From positions 1 through 23,062 of the IMG/VR virus record IMGVR_UViG_3300009146_000042: a DNA stretch of 23,062 nucleotides; one strand, written 5' to 3'. Position numbers and translations under genes: made by a program. Under the pieces are notes generated by a model, which was not told the origin of the DNA, made no database searches, and saw only the letters and a list, made by a program, of their open reading frames with translations. Origin of the DNA: a virus. Positions within the stretch are counted from its first letter, which is position 1. Every line of letters begins with the position of its first letter. Positions 7,724 to 16,231 of the stretch are shown one piece after another.

Positions 7724-8140
7724 ATGGCACGTATTCACGGTAAAAAAGGCGATGTCCTCCTCGACCCGACGGGCGGGGCGACGGGCGTCTCGCTCGCGTC
7801 CTGCGACGGCTGGGAGCTCAACCTCGAAAAGGATCGCGTCGACGTGACGTGCTTCCAGGACGAGAACAAACAGTCCGTCCTCGGGCTCCCGTCCTACTCG
7901 GGCTCGATGTCCGGCGCCTGGGATTCGGCGACGACGCCCGAGCAACTGTTCGCGGTGATCTTCGGCGACGTGCCGGCGATGATTACGCTCATCCCGAACA
8001 CGCTCGAGGAGACGTTCCTGTTCAAGGGCCTGGGCAATCTCGACGGCGCGCTCTCGGTCTCCGCTAAGGGGGCCGTGACCTGGTCGAGCAAGTTCGACGC
8101 GGCCGGCCCGTGGACGATGGAACCGGCGATCCTCCCCTGA
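7724..8140 (+). CDS. Major tail tube protein
   Basis: A 138-residue beta-rich protein, the probable subunit of the tail tube. Family traits include an early small-molecule-free beta motif (CDGWELNLEKDRVDVTCFQD), a GSMSGAWD turn and a late KGAVTWSSKFDAAGPW strand. It sits between the tail completion gene and the tail assembly chaperone, where the tube gene normally lies. An 18-base gap before it holds a purine-rich ribosome binding site (GAAAGGACCGGAGA), stronger than for most neighbours, as expected for an abundant protein. Confidence 0.82.
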   Translation: MARIHGKKGDVLLDPTGGATGVSLASCDGWELNLEKDRVDVTCFQDENKQSVLGLPSYSGSMSGAWDSATTPEQLFAVIFGDVPAMITLIPNTLEETFLFKGLGNLDGALSVSAKGAVTWSSKFDAAGPWTMEPAILP

Positions 8141-8141
8141 C

Positions 8142-8429
8142 GTGAACGCGCGCCTCGTGCGGGGGACGGCGGGGCAGATCCGCTGGGCGTATTACGTGGC
8201 CGCCGGCGTGGAAGGGTTCACGCTGCTGCAGCAGAAGCCGCGGCCGGGCGTGATCCCCAAGTGGTCGCTCGCCGCGCGGATCGTCGGGTCGGACGCCTTC
8301 AAGATGGCGCAACGCCCGTTGTTATTTGTGACCGTGGTCCGCGACAAGCGGTGGCTGTTTCCGATTGAAACGTTCCGGATGGACGGGGACCGCCTGACCG
8401 CGACCCTCGGGCCTCGAGAGGATTACTAG
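8142..8429 (+). CDS. Unknown protein of the tail operon
   Basis: A 95-residue protein I cannot assign. It begins with GTG one base after the tail tube stop. The sequence alternates strands and basic residues (KPRPGVIPKWSLAARIVGSD, then KRWLFPIETFRMDGDRLTA). There is no signal peptide, membrane segment or cysteine. It ends four bases before the tail chaperone gene. Intact codon use and tight packing argue that it is expressed with the tail genes; a minor tail or assembly role is only a guess from position. Confidence 0.65.
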   Translation: MNARLVRGTAGQIRWAYYVAAGVEGFTLLQQKPRPGVIPKWSLAARIVGSDAFKMAQRPLLFVTVVRDKRWLFPIETFRMDGDRLTATLGPREDY

Positions 8430-8433
8430 ACGC

Positions 8434-8817
8434 ATGTCGCGCTTCGTTCGACCCCAGACGCGGACGCTGACCCTCGCCAACGGGGATCAGCTCATCGTGC
8501 GCGAACGGCTCACCGCCGGCGAGCAGCGCGCGCAGTATGCGCGCATGTATGCGGTCGTCGACGGCCGGCCCCAGGTGATCCCGTTCGCGGCCGGTGTCGG
8601 CGTCGTCCTCGCGTATCTCCTCGACTGGACCCTGGCCGACGAGAGCGGGCAGCGGGTCGAGATCCGTGACCTCGCGCCGGACGCGCTGCAGCAGGTCATC
8701 GACGCGCTCGACACGACCTCCTTCCACGAGATTCGCGTGGCGATCGAAGCCCATGAGGCCGCGATGCTCGCGGACCGCGCGCAAAAAAAAACGACCCCGG
8801 ATGGCGGGACGCCGTGA
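8434..8817 (+). CDS. Tail assembly chaperone, short form (lambda gpG analogue)
   Basis: A 127-residue protein located between the tail tube and tape measure genes, where siphoviruses encode the chaperone that coats the tape measure. It begins RFVRPQTRTLTLANGDQLIV, a beta strand start like other chaperones, followed by helices (ALQQVIDALDTTSFHEIRVA). Near the end the codons read through nine consecutive A's (8783-8791). A shift to the -1 frame there adds the domain encoded at 8814-8942. Without the shift the protein ends at TGA 8815-8817. The synteny and slip site together make the call strong. Confidence 0.8.
   Translation: MSRFVRPQTRTLTLANGDQLIVRERLTAGEQRAQYARMYAVVDGRPQVIPFAAGVGVVLAYLLDWTLADESGQRVEIRDLAPDALQQVIDALDTTSFHEIRVAIEAHEAAMLADRAQKKTTPDGGTP
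8783..8791 (+). promoter_or_regulatory. Poly-A slippery site for -1 ribosomal frameshift
   Basis: Nine A's are read in frame as CAA AAA AAA ACG. A -1 slip on A AAA AAA gives AAA AAA AAC GAC and continues open to the TGA at 8940-8942. This is the position and direction of the conserved G/G-T frameshift of siphovirus tail assembly chaperones. Frequency and any stimulatory structure cannot be judged by eye. Confidence 0.75.
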
Positions 8818-8942
8818 TCTCGGATCTCACGATCGCGCGGCGCTTCGGGTGGCGGTATGAATGGGTCCGGGACCTCGACGCCGACGTGCATCAGGTCCTG
8901 GTCGAGGAGCTCGTCGCCGAGCACGAACGGGCGGATCGCTGA
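8814..8942 (+). CDS. Frameshift extension of tail assembly chaperone (gpT part)
   Basis: The open -1 frame encodes ISDLTIARRFGWRYEWVRDL and a further helical stretch ending HERADR. The GWRYEWVRDLD segment is typical of the T part of G-T chaperones. It is most likely made as a fusion with the 127-residue short form through the slip at 8783-8791, giving about 169 residues in total. A free start at GTG 8814, overlapping the TGA of the short form, is a possible alternative. Its TGA overlaps the ATG of the tape measure gene by one base. Confidence 0.75.
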   Translation: MISDLTIARRFGWRYEWVRDLDADVHQVLVEELVAEHERADR

Positions 8943-10504
8943 TGGCCGTCACCGGCGTGTTCGCGGCGGATTTTTCCGAGTTCAACAAGGCGGTCCAGGA
9001 GTCCCAATCCCGCCTGAAGGGCTTCGAGGGCGCGGCTGGGTCGGTCGAGAGTTCGCTCCGCCTGATGACGCAATCCCAGGAGCAAATGCTCGATCAGATC
9101 GGCGCGGCCGGCGGACGGATTGGCGAGGTCTCGCAGGCGGCGAGCGCGGCGACCGGCCCGGTCAAGGGCCTGGGCGACAGTTACAAGCAGTTCGACGGGA
9201 TCCTCCAGGCGGTCGGCGTCAACATCGGCCCCCAGGTCAAGGGCCTCGAGGACCTCGCCGCGGCCTCCGGCAAGACCGCGTCGCAATTCGGCGTCCTCGG
9301 GACCGCGGGCCTGGCCGCTGGCGCCTTTATGACCGGCTGGAAGATCGGCGAGTTTATTGACGGCCTGACCGGGGCGAGCGCGGCCGTCCAGACGCTCGTC
9401 GAGAAACTGGGGCTCTGGCAGAACCTCAGCGACGAGACGGCCGGCGCCAAGCAGGACACGATCAACCTCGCGATCCGCAACGGCGCCGCCGCGACGATCT
9501 CCTATACCGAGGCGATCAAGTTCAACCAGGAGGCGTTTACCAAGAACGCCGCCGCTAAGGTCGACTGGCGCGAGAAGCTGGTCGAGGCGCATCGCGAGGT
9601 CCGCAATCTCACCGAGGCGCAAAAGGCCGATATCGCGGTCATGCAGGAAGCCGGCGCGACGACCGCGGACATCACGGCCAAACACGGCCTCCACGCGCTG
9701 GGGCTCAAGCTCCTGACCGAGCAGATCGACGCGAACACCGCCGCGCAAAAGAAGCTCAACGAGGAGCGCGCGAAGGAGGCCGAGGCGTCGGCCGTCCGCA
9801 ACAAAGCCAACGCGGAGGGGGTCGCCCTGATGGAGCGCGACGCGCGCCTGGCCGCGGACCGCGCGAAGTTCGACGCCGAGCAGCTCGCGATCCAGACCCA
9901 GAAGCTCGAGGCCGGCAAAGGCTACGTCGCCCAGATGGGCGAGGTCGCGCGCGTCAACCAGGAGGCGACGACGTTCGAGAAGAACCTCGCGACCGAACGT
10001 GCCGCGCTCGAGGTCGAGAACCAGAAGATCATCGCCTCCATGGGCGGGATGACCGAGGCGCATGGGGCGGCCGGCGCGGCCGCCGAAACCGGCACCGCGC
10101 AAACCGTCGCCGGCTACCAGGCCGTCCAGCAACAAGTCGAGCTCACGTCCGACGGGATCCGCGCCTGGCTCGCCCTGATGCAATACACCGCGAAGGCCAA
10201 CGCGATCCTGAAACAGAACGGCCTGTTTACCACGACCTCGCAATACGAGCAGATCGGGAATATCTCGATCCCGTCATTTGCCGGCGGCGTTGAGCAGTTC
10301 GCCGGCGGGCTGGCGAAGGTCCACGGCGGCGAGGTCCTCGCGAACCTGGCGCCGGGGACCAGTGTCTATCCGAAGGGGAGCGGGCTCGGCGCGACGGTGA
10401 ACAACACGTTCAATCTCGTCGACTCGGAGAGTAACCTCGCGCGCCGGGTGGCGGAGCTCATCATGCGCCAGGTCCGGGCCGGGACCCAGTTAGGAACTAC
10501 GTAA
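8942..10504 (+). CDS. Tail tape measure protein
   Basis: A 520-residue, helix-dominated protein which sets tail length and is ejected with the DNA. It has an N-terminal AADFSEFNKAVQESQSRL typical of tape measures, long charged coiled-coil stretches (about 220-390, rich in Ala/Glu/Lys/Gln), one weakly hydrophobic stretch (about 120-145, LGTAGLAAGAFMTGW), and a C-terminal FAGGVEQFAGGLAKVHGGE motif found at the end of many tape measures. ATG 8942 overlaps the chaperone extension stop; an open extension further upstream overlaps the chaperone and is rejected. At roughly 0.15 nm per residue it predicts a short tail of about 75-80 nm (inference). Confidence 0.88.
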   Translation: MAVTGVFAADFSEFNKAVQESQSRLKGFEGAAGSVESSLRLMTQSQEQMLDQIGAAGGRIGEVSQAASAATGPVKGLGDSYKQFDGILQAVGVNIGPQVKGLEDLAAASGKTASQFGVLGTAGLAAGAFMTGWKIGEFIDGLTGASAAVQTLVEKLGLWQNLSDETAGAKQDTINLAIRNGAAATISYTEAIKFNQEAFTKNAAAKVDWREKLVEAHREVRNLTEAQKADIAVMQEAGATTADITAKHGLHALGLKLLTEQIDANTAAQKKLNEERAKEAEASAVRNKANAEGVALMERDARLAADRAKFDAEQLAIQTQKLEAGKGYVAQMGEVARVNQEATTFEKNLATERAALEVENQKIIASMGGMTEAHGAAGAAAETGTAQTVAGYQAVQQQVELTSDGIRAWLALMQYTAKANAILKQNGLFTTTSQYEQIGNISIPSFAGGVEQFAGGLAKVHGGEVLANLAPGTSVYPKGSGLGATVNNTFNLVDSESNLARRVAELIMRQVRAGTQLGTT

Positions 10505-10938
10505 TGTCGAACGCGACCAACTACCTCGAGAACCACTGGATCGATCACCAGTTCCGCTCGGCGCCCTACGCGAAACCGACGGCGGCCTGGGTGGCGCTCT
10601 ATACCGCGGCGCCCAGTGACCCCGGCGGCGGGACCGAGGTCACCGGCGGCGGGTATGCGCGCGTCAATCTCCCGCCGCTCGATACCAACTGGACCGCGAC
10701 CCAGGGTGGCGTCGCGGGCGCCTCGAGCGGGACGAGCGGGACGACGACCAACGCGGTAATTGTGACCTTCCCGGTCCCCTCGGCCGACTGGGGCACCGTG
10801 ACGGCGGTCGCGATCTATGACGCGCCGACGGGCGGGAACCCGCTCGTCTGGGCGCCGCTCACCACGCCGCGCGACATCAAGGCCGGCGACCCGGCGCCGC
10901 GCTTCCAGCCGGGGACCCTGGCGATTGCGGTGGCCTGA
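10504..10938 (+). CDS. Tail fibre-type protein
   Basis: A 144-residue protein. It opens with a helix that ends HWIDHQF, followed by WVALYTAAPSDPGGGTEVTG and GGYARVNLPP. This ALYTA-x-P-x-D-x-GGGTEV-x-GGGYAR pattern recurs in a widespread family of small phage tail fibre or minor tail proteins. The rest is Thr/Gly-rich beta structure. It shares its first A with the tape measure TAA and lies before the S74 fibre. Its exact role at the tail tip is not known to me. Confidence 0.65.
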   Translation: MSNATNYLENHWIDHQFRSAPYAKPTAAWVALYTAAPSDPGGGTEVTGGGYARVNLPPLDTNWTATQGGVAGASSGTSGTTTNAVIVTFPVPSADWGTVTAVAIYDAPTGGNPLVWAPLTTPRDIKAGDPAPRFQPGTLAIAVA

Positions 10939-10940
10939 CC

Positions 10941-12071
10941 ATGTTTGACGCACACAAGAATCTGGCGATCGCGACCGTCACCACGGCGACCGGCGCCGCG
11001 GGGACGACCCTCGGCGTCGCCGCCGGTGAGGGCGCGCGCTTTCCTGCGGTCCCGTTCAACGCGACCGTCTGGCCGTTCGACATGGCGCCGGACCCGACGA
11101 CGGCGGAAGTGGTTCGCGTCACGGCGCGCACGGCCGATAGCTTGACGATCACGCGCGCCCAGGAAGGGACGACGGCCCGCGCGATCATCGTCGGGGATCT
11201 CATCGCCGCGACGATTACCGCGCAGTCCCTCACGGACATCGAAAGCGGGCGGCACTTCCCGTCGATCACGACCGCGACCGTCGACGGGGCGGATACCGGC
11301 GTGATGGTCGTCAGCGGCGGCGGCGCGGCCCATCCCTCGCGCGGCGCCTGTCTCAATGTGTTCGGCAATGAGTTCGGGAGCGGGCGCGGCGGGAACCTCG
11401 AGCTGATCGCGGGCGAGGCCGTCACCGGCGGGATCACCTTCTATACGGGCGCGGAGGCCATCCGCGGGCGGATCCATCCCTCGGGCGGGTTCAGTTGGGG
11501 TCATGTCACGGATCCGGGCGCGGCCAATTTCGACCTCTTGCCGGCCGGCCAAATTAGGTGCGGCCCGGTCGTGGTCGGCCAACCGTTCGCGGAGTTCACG
11601 GGCGGCTCGTTTGCGCTCGGCGTCGGCAGCACGTCGACGCTGACCGCGATGGCCTTCTATAACCCCAATGGGCAAGTCGGGTCGATTTGGTTCCTCGCCA
11701 ATAGCGTCCAATACAACACCACCAGCGACGCCCGGCTCAAAGCGGACCAGGGCGCCCTCGCCCGAGAGGCCAGCGGGGAGGTCCTCCGGCGAACGGTCGT
11801 CCATGATTTTACGTGGCGGTCGGACGGGACCCCCGGCCGCGGCGTGTTCGCCCAGGAAGCGGTCGCCGTCGCGCCGTTTGCCGTCAGTGTCGGATCGGAC
11901 GACACGGACGACCAGGGGCGGCTCAAACAACCCTGGGGCGTCGACTACACCAAATACGTCCCGGACCTGATCGTCGGGTGGCAGGCGCACGACGCGACGG
12001 TCGCGGCCCTGGAAGCGAAGGTCGCGGCCCTGGAAGCCGCGGTCGCGGACCTGCTGACGCGGCTGGGCTAA
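10941..12071 (+). CDS. Tail fibre/spike protein with S74 intramolecular chaperone
   Basis: A 376-residue protein. Residues 1-100 resemble a common tail-associated domain (strand-rich, ending in LTITRAQEGTTARAIIVGD). Residues about 110-255 are a Gly/Thr-rich beta region, likely a trimeric shaft. Residues 262-376 are a peptidase S74-type chaperone: SDARLK with probable cleavage before S262, HDFTWR, GVFAQEA, VDYTKYVPDLIVG and a final heptad coiled coil. In this family the chaperone folds the trimer and then cuts itself off. The domain is of normal length and seems intact. The gene lies two bases after the previous stop and five before the next start. Confidence 0.88.
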   Translation: MFDAHKNLAIATVTTATGAAGTTLGVAAGEGARFPAVPFNATVWPFDMAPDPTTAEVVRVTARTADSLTITRAQEGTTARAIIVGDLIAATITAQSLTDIESGRHFPSITTATVDGADTGVMVVSGGGAAHPSRGACLNVFGNEFGSGRGGNLELIAGEAVTGGITFYTGAEAIRGRIHPSGGFSWGHVTDPGAANFDLLPAGQIRCGPVVVGQPFAEFTGGSFALGVGSTSTLTAMAFYNPNGQVGSIWFLANSVQYNTTSDARLKADQGALAREASGEVLRRTVVHDFTWRSDGTPGRGVFAQEAVAVAPFAVSVGSDDTDDQGRLKQPWGVDYTKYVPDLIVGWQAHDATVAALEAKVAALEAAVADLLTRLG

Positions 12072-12075
12072 CGGC

Positions 12076-15000
12076 ATGATCGGCGGGATCTATTTCGCGG
12101 GCGCGGCGTTCGCGGGCGCGCTGCGGATCGGCCCCGCCGCGGCGAGCCTCGCGGCCTCCGCGGTGATCAGCGTCACCGCGACCGCGACGATCAGCCCGGC
12201 CCCGGCTCGCCTCGAGGCCCAGGCGTCGATCGTCTGGTCCGTGTCCCGCGCGGATCTCTCCGTCCCGATCGACACGACCATCGGGATCTGGATCGGGGCG
12301 GTCCCGGTCACCGGCCGAGTACGGGTCGACGGCCTCACGATTCGCGACATCCTGAACGACGCGCCCAATACCTGTAGCTTTGTCATGGAGGGGGACGGGC
12401 CGGCGGTCGGGCAACGGGTCCGGATCCTGATGGGCGCGCGGCTCCTCTTCTCGGGGTCGGTCCAGACGGTCGATGAATCCTACGAGTCCCGGCCGGACCA
12501 CGTCGCCTGGCAGATCACCGCGATCGACGACACCGGGGAAGCCAACGCGCGCCGGCCCTTCGGGACATTCCTCGAGGTGTCGGCGACGACGATCGCGCAG
12601 TACATCATCGGGACCTTCGCGCCGGCGTTTGCCGCCGGCGTCGAGGCCGGCCTCCCGCCCGTGTCGATCGTGTTCGACGGGTCGGACACCTTCATCGCCT
12701 GTCTCGCGCGCCTCGCGTCGGCCGTCGGCGGCTACTGCAAGATTGAAGACCATACGGTCTACCTGTTTACGGCCGCCGCCGCGGACCCGCCCGCGCCGAT
12801 CGATCCCGATCATCGCTTCCTGTCGCGCCCGCCGATCCAGATGAACACGGACAGTAGCCAGCTCCGGACGCGCGTCTATGGGAAGGGCTACGGCGAAACG
12901 ATCCAGTCCGACCTCGTCGCCGGCGAGACGCTCGTCCCGATCGAAGACGGCGGGCTGTTCTCCCCCCTGGGCGGGCGCGCGATTGCGGCTCGGACCGCCG
13001 ACGGCGGTCAGTCCGAGCCGCTCACCTACACCGGGCTCGTCAGGCGGGGCGGCGGCTCCCTGGTCGGCCCCGGCGCGGCGCCGGCGAACGCGCCGACCCT
13101 CGGCCTCGCGCAAGGCGGCGTCGTGACCAGCGGGTTCCACCAGGTTGCCGTCGTCCACGTCACGGCCGCCGGCAAGTCGCTGGCCGGCCCGCGCGAGGGG
13201 ATCGATGTCAATCCCATCCCGCCGCCCACGGTCGGCCCGATTGCCGGCGCGCCGTTGACCGGCACGGGACCGGATCAGGGGTTCCACTCCTACGTGGTGA
13301 CGTTCCTCATCCTGGGCGGGGAGACGACCGCGGGACCCTGGAACAATGCCGTGGAGACCAGTGCGGCGCTGGGACAGATTGCGGCGCCGGGTCAACCGTC
13401 GCCCGCTGCGCTCCTAGTGGACGGAGTCTTGACCGCGGCGCGGTATGACTACAAATACACCTACGTCAACGCGAATGGCGAAACCGAGGGCGGGTATCAG
13501 GCCCCGGCCTTCAAGCCGGCAGTGCCGGCGATGGGTGTGGTGGGGGATCGGAGTAGCACCACGGGCGGCGCGATGACGCCGGACTGGTATTACAACTATT
13601 TCTTAAGTTTTGTCACCGCGAGCGGCTACGAAACGGCCATCGAGGAACGGTCGCATTACTTGGGGGCCGGCTACAACGCGATCAACGTCTGGATTCCAAC
13701 CAGTCCGGATGCGCGCGTGGTCAAGCGCCGGTTATGGCGCACGGGCGGCTTGTTTCAACCCACATCCACGGACTACGGCAAGGGGTATCTCGTCACGGAG
13801 ATCATGGGCAATAGCAGTAGTGTCCAGTTTAAGGATACGACCGCCAATCTCAGCGCGAATGAGGTGTATTTCAAGCCGGGACACGGCACACCGTCCGGCC
13901 CGCGCGGCACACCGCCGGGGTATCAGGTCCAGGTGAGCGGCATTTCACCGGGGCCGGCCGGCGTCACGGCCCGCCGGATCTATCGAAGCACGGATAACTC
14001 GAGCGCCTTCCATCTCCTGGCGACGCTGAGCAATAACACCACCACGACGTATCAGGACAACATCGCGAACAACGACGCCAACGCGGACATGCCGACGTCG
14101 AACACCACCGGCACCGCGGTGCAGCGGATCCCGGTGAGCGCGATTCCCCTGGGGCCGGCGGGGACGACGGGGCGGAAGCTGTATCGGCGTTTCTACAGTG
14201 AGGCGCCGCGGCTGGTGACGACGATCGCCAACAACACCAGTACGACCTTTACCGACACCGTCCCGAATGCGAACCTGGGCGCGAACCCGCCGTCGACCAA
14301 TACCGCGATCGGCAATCAGATCGCGCTGACGAAGATCCCGACCGGGGCCAGCCAGGTTGTCGCCCGCGAAATCTACATGACGAAGGTCACGGGACCGGGC
14401 AACATGCAACCCTTGCAACGGGTGCTGACCATCCCCGACAACACGACGGTCGAGGCGACGCTCAATATCGCGGACGCCGCGATCACCGGCCCGACCGAGC
14501 CGCTCGAGGACACCAGCGGGCTCGCCCAACCGCAAGGGCAGGTCAACCCCGGATCGCCCACGCTCATCGTCGCCAGCCCCGCGCCGTTTGCCCCGACCGG
14601 CGGCTGGGTGATTACCGGCGGGGGGCAAGTGGTCCGCTATACCAGCATCGTGAATAACCTGCTGAGCGGGATCCCGGTCAGTGGTCCCGGCGCGATTGTT
14701 ACGGCCGTCCTCTTCGGGCAGCAGGCGACCCCGGCGCCGGCGCTGACCGGCGTCACGGGGATCGCGACGCCGATCCAGCGCGGGGCGGCGGTCCATCTCT
14801 GGGTCCAGCGCGACGACCTCCAGGCGCAAGCCGAACATGCCGCGCGCACCGGCGGGGACGGCGTCGTCGAGTTCCTGATCGTCGACGAGCGCCAGAGCTA
14901 CAAGTCGCTCCCCGCCCGCTGTGATTCGGATCTCGCCCTCTTTAGTCGGCCCCTGGTGACGGTCCGCTATGCGACCCGTGACCTCAAGACCAAGTCCGGC

Positions 15001-15201
15001 AAGACCATTACGGTCGACCTCCCGCCGCCGCTGTCGATGCGCGCGACGCTGATTATTCAGGAGGTCACGATCACGGAGATCGATCTCGTCTCGGGCCTCC
15101 CGCCGCGGTTCACGGTCACGGCCTCGAGTGTGCGGTTCTCGCTCGAGGACACGCTCCGTCGGCTGATTGCCGGCGGGCAGATCGTCGGGGGGTCGTCGTG
15201 A
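12076..15201 (+). CDS. Large tail hub / receptor-binding protein with repeated beta modules
   Basis: A 1041-residue protein. Residues 1-60 are Ala-rich with hydrophobic patches. Residues about 70-310 look like a baseplate-hub domain (VPVTGRVRVDGLTIRD, then LLFSGSVQTVDESYE and SSQLRTRVYGKG). Residues about 330-835 are an inserted array. Units near 534, 618, 681 and 750 each run I-P-x-GPAG, a basic RxIYR/RKLYR, then I-x-N-N-T-x-TTxxDT, suggesting fibronectin-III-like beta sandwiches. Residues about 850-1041 return to hub-like sequence ending in a cell-wall-free beta domain. Being the largest tail-tip gene, it probably carries host recognition. Codon use inside the array (TTA, AGT, GTG, GGG) differs from the flanks, hinting at a swapped module. 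Confidence 0.78.
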   Translation: MIGGIYFAGAAFAGALRIGPAAASLAASAVISVTATATISPAPARLEAQASIVWSVSRADLSVPIDTTIGIWIGAVPVTGRVRVDGLTIRDILNDAPNTCSFVMEGDGPAVGQRVRILMGARLLFSGSVQTVDESYESRPDHVAWQITAIDDTGEANARRPFGTFLEVSATTIAQYIIGTFAPAFAAGVEAGLPPVSIVFDGSDTFIACLARLASAVGGYCKIEDHTVYLFTAAAADPPAPIDPDHRFLSRPPIQMNTDSSQLRTRVYGKGYGETIQSDLVAGETLVPIEDGGLFSPLGGRAIAARTADGGQSEPLTYTGLVRRGGGSLVGPGAAPANAPTLGLAQGGVVTSGFHQVAVVHVTAAGKSLAGPREGIDVNPIPPPTVGPIAGAPLTGTGPDQGFHSYVVTFLILGGETTAGPWNNAVETSAALGQIAAPGQPSPAALLVDGVLTAARYDYKYTYVNANGETEGGYQAPAFKPAVPAMGVVGDRSSTTGGAMTPDWYYNYFLSFVTASGYETAIEERSHYLGAGYNAINVWIPTSPDARVVKRRLWRTGGLFQPTSTDYGKGYLVTEIMGNSSSVQFKDTTANLSANEVYFKPGHGTPSGPRGTPPGYQVQVSGISPGPAGVTARRIYRSTDNSSAFHLLATLSNNTTTTYQDNIANNDANADMPTSNTTGTAVQRIPVSAIPLGPAGTTGRKLYRRFYSEAPRLVTTIANNTSTTFTDTVPNANLGANPPSTNTAIGNQIALTKIPTGASQVVAREIYMTKVTGPGNMQPLQRVLTIPDNTTVEATLNIADAAITGPTEPLEDTSGLAQPQGQVNPGSPTLIVASPAPFAPTGGWVITGGGQVVRYTSIVNNLLSGIPVSGPGAIVTAVLFGQQATPAPALTGVTGIATPIQRGAAVHLWVQRDDLQAQAEHAARTGGDGVVEFLIVDERQSYKSLPARCDSDLALFSRPLVTVRYATRDLKTKSGKTITVDLPPPLSMRATLIIQEVTITEIDLVSGLPPRFTVTASSVRFSLEDTLRRLIAGGQIVGGSS

Positions 15202-15287
15202 TCCTGATCGACCTGACGATCATTATCGGCGTCGCGCTCTGTGTGCTGCTCGCGATCCTGCTTCCCACTGGCAAGCGAAAACCATAA
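15198..15287 (+). CDS. 29-residue single-span membrane peptide
   Basis: A tiny ORF starting GTG within the hub gene's stop (GTGA overlap). It encodes one strongly hydrophobic helix (LTIIIGVALCVLLAILL) and a short basic tail, GKRKP, implying an N-out/C-in single-pass peptide. Its stop lies close to AAAGGA, the ribosome binding site of the next gene. A holin-like, spanin-like or structural membrane role is possible; nothing in the sequence decides. It is short, but coupling and clean topology argue that it is real. Confidence 0.5.
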   Translation: MILIDLTIIIGVALCVLLAILLPTGKRKP

Positions 15288-15297
15288 AGGACTCCGT

Positions 15298-15915
15298 ATG
15301 TGCCCCGACTACAAAGCTGAATGTGAACGCCTCGCCCAGGAGTATCCCGAGGCGTTTCGGAACGCCCACACCGGCAACGCCCAGACGGAGGATTTCGTCC
15401 GGATCGTCGCCGCGCATCTCTACGCGCTCGACGACACCGTCGGCCTGAACGGCAAGCGCGGCAACCCCGCCGACATCTCGGACGATGCGATCAACATCCT
15501 CGATCCGGAGGACGGCCCCGGCACGACGCCGACGGGGGAGCGGTGCTGGGTCGTGGATTTCATCGCCTCGGCCGGCGCGCCGAATGCGTCGATCACCTGG
15601 AACCCGATTCCGGACGCGGTCGGCTCGAGCGGGGCCTGGGTCGAGCCCGGCCCGCCGCCCGACACCGGCGATCAGTCGGCCATCAGCTATCCGTATCCGG
15701 ACGAGCCGACGACGGGGCGCGCCTACCAGGATCGCGTCCATGACACTTACGAGGAGGCCGGCCGCGAGTTCCCCGACCCGGCCGATCCGGACGCCTTCCG
15801 CCACTTCATGCGCTACGGGTACTCCTGCCGCTACATGCCCGAACCCGAGGCGGCGGACAAGCACATTGCGGAGCTGCGGGCGGATCTCGGGTTGCCCGCC
15901 GCGGCGGCCTCATGA
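15298..15915 (+). CDS. Conserved-type phage protein of unknown function
   Basis: A 205-residue protein. It has an N-terminal helical part (YKAECERLAQEYPEAFRNAH), then EDFVRIVAAHLYALDDTVGL and NGKRGNPADISDDAIN, then a strand-rich part with WVVDFIASAGAPNASITWNP and a Pro-rich end of the domain (AWVEPGPPP), and a C-terminal helix with YSCRYMPEPEA. I recall similar GLNGKRGNPxDxSxD sequences in soil and environmental phages but no proven function. It lies where an endolysin might be expected, yet I see no lysozyme, amidase or peptidase motif. The ATG at 15298 has AAAGGA nearby. Confidence 0.65.
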   Translation: MCPDYKAECERLAQEYPEAFRNAHTGNAQTEDFVRIVAAHLYALDDTVGLNGKRGNPADISDDAINILDPEDGPGTTPTGERCWVVDFIASAGAPNASITWNPIPDAVGSSGAWVEPGPPPDTGDQSAISYPYPDEPTTGRAYQDRVHDTYEEAGREFPDPADPDAFRHFMRYGYSCRYMPEPEAADKHIAELRADLGLPAAAAS

Positions 15916-16100
15916 TCCCGCGCCGCATCAACGGGCGCGCGCATCCCGGCCCCGAGGCGCCAGACCCGACGCCCGCGGCGACGGAGGGGCCGACGTGCCC
16001 GAAACGCTGCGACATCGCCACGCCGCCGGAATACGCCGGCGGGTCGCACTACGTCTGCGTCTGCTGTGGAACCCAGTTCACCTGGAAAGGCCCGCCATGA
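15912..16100 (+). CDS. Small protein with a putative four-cysteine zinc site
   Basis: A 62-residue protein. The first 30 residues are Pro/Ala-rich and basic. The end contains CPKRC, then 13 residues and CVCC followed by GTQFTWKGPP, a possible treble-clef or ribbon-like zinc site. Its ATG overlaps the previous stop (ATGA) and its stop overlaps the next ATG, so it is part of a coupled row of small genes. No further function can be assigned. Confidence 0.6.
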   Translation: MIPRRINGRAHPGPEAPDPTPAATEGPTCPKRCDIATPPEYAGGSHYVCVCCGTQFTWKGPP

Positions 16101-16231
16101 TGACCCTCGACCTCGTGCTCCTCGTCGTCGCGCTCGTCTGTTTCCTCGCCGCCGCGGCGAACGTCGCGAGCCCGCGCGTCAACCTCATCGCCGCCGGCCT
16201 GGCGCTCTGGGTCGCCTCGATCCTGCTCTGA
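16097..16231 (+). CDS. Two-span small membrane protein, holin candidate
   Basis: A 44-residue hydrophobic protein: span 1 is DLVLLVVALVCFLAAAANV, a short polar loop is SPRVN, and span 2 is LIAAGLALWVASILL. The hairpin topology resembles small class II/III holins, and short proteins with the NLIAAGLALW motif are common in environmental phages. It starts in an ATGATGA overlap with the previous stop. No adjacent endolysin is recognisable, so the holin role remains a guess. Confidence 0.6.
   Translation: MMTLDLVLLVVALVCFLAAAANVASPRVNLIAAGLALWVASILL

Noticed and set aside
8861-8941. An upstream extension of the tape measure protein.
   Set aside because: It overlaps the frameshifted chaperone domain, while ATG 8942 overlaps the chaperone stop and starts at the usual tape measure N-terminus.
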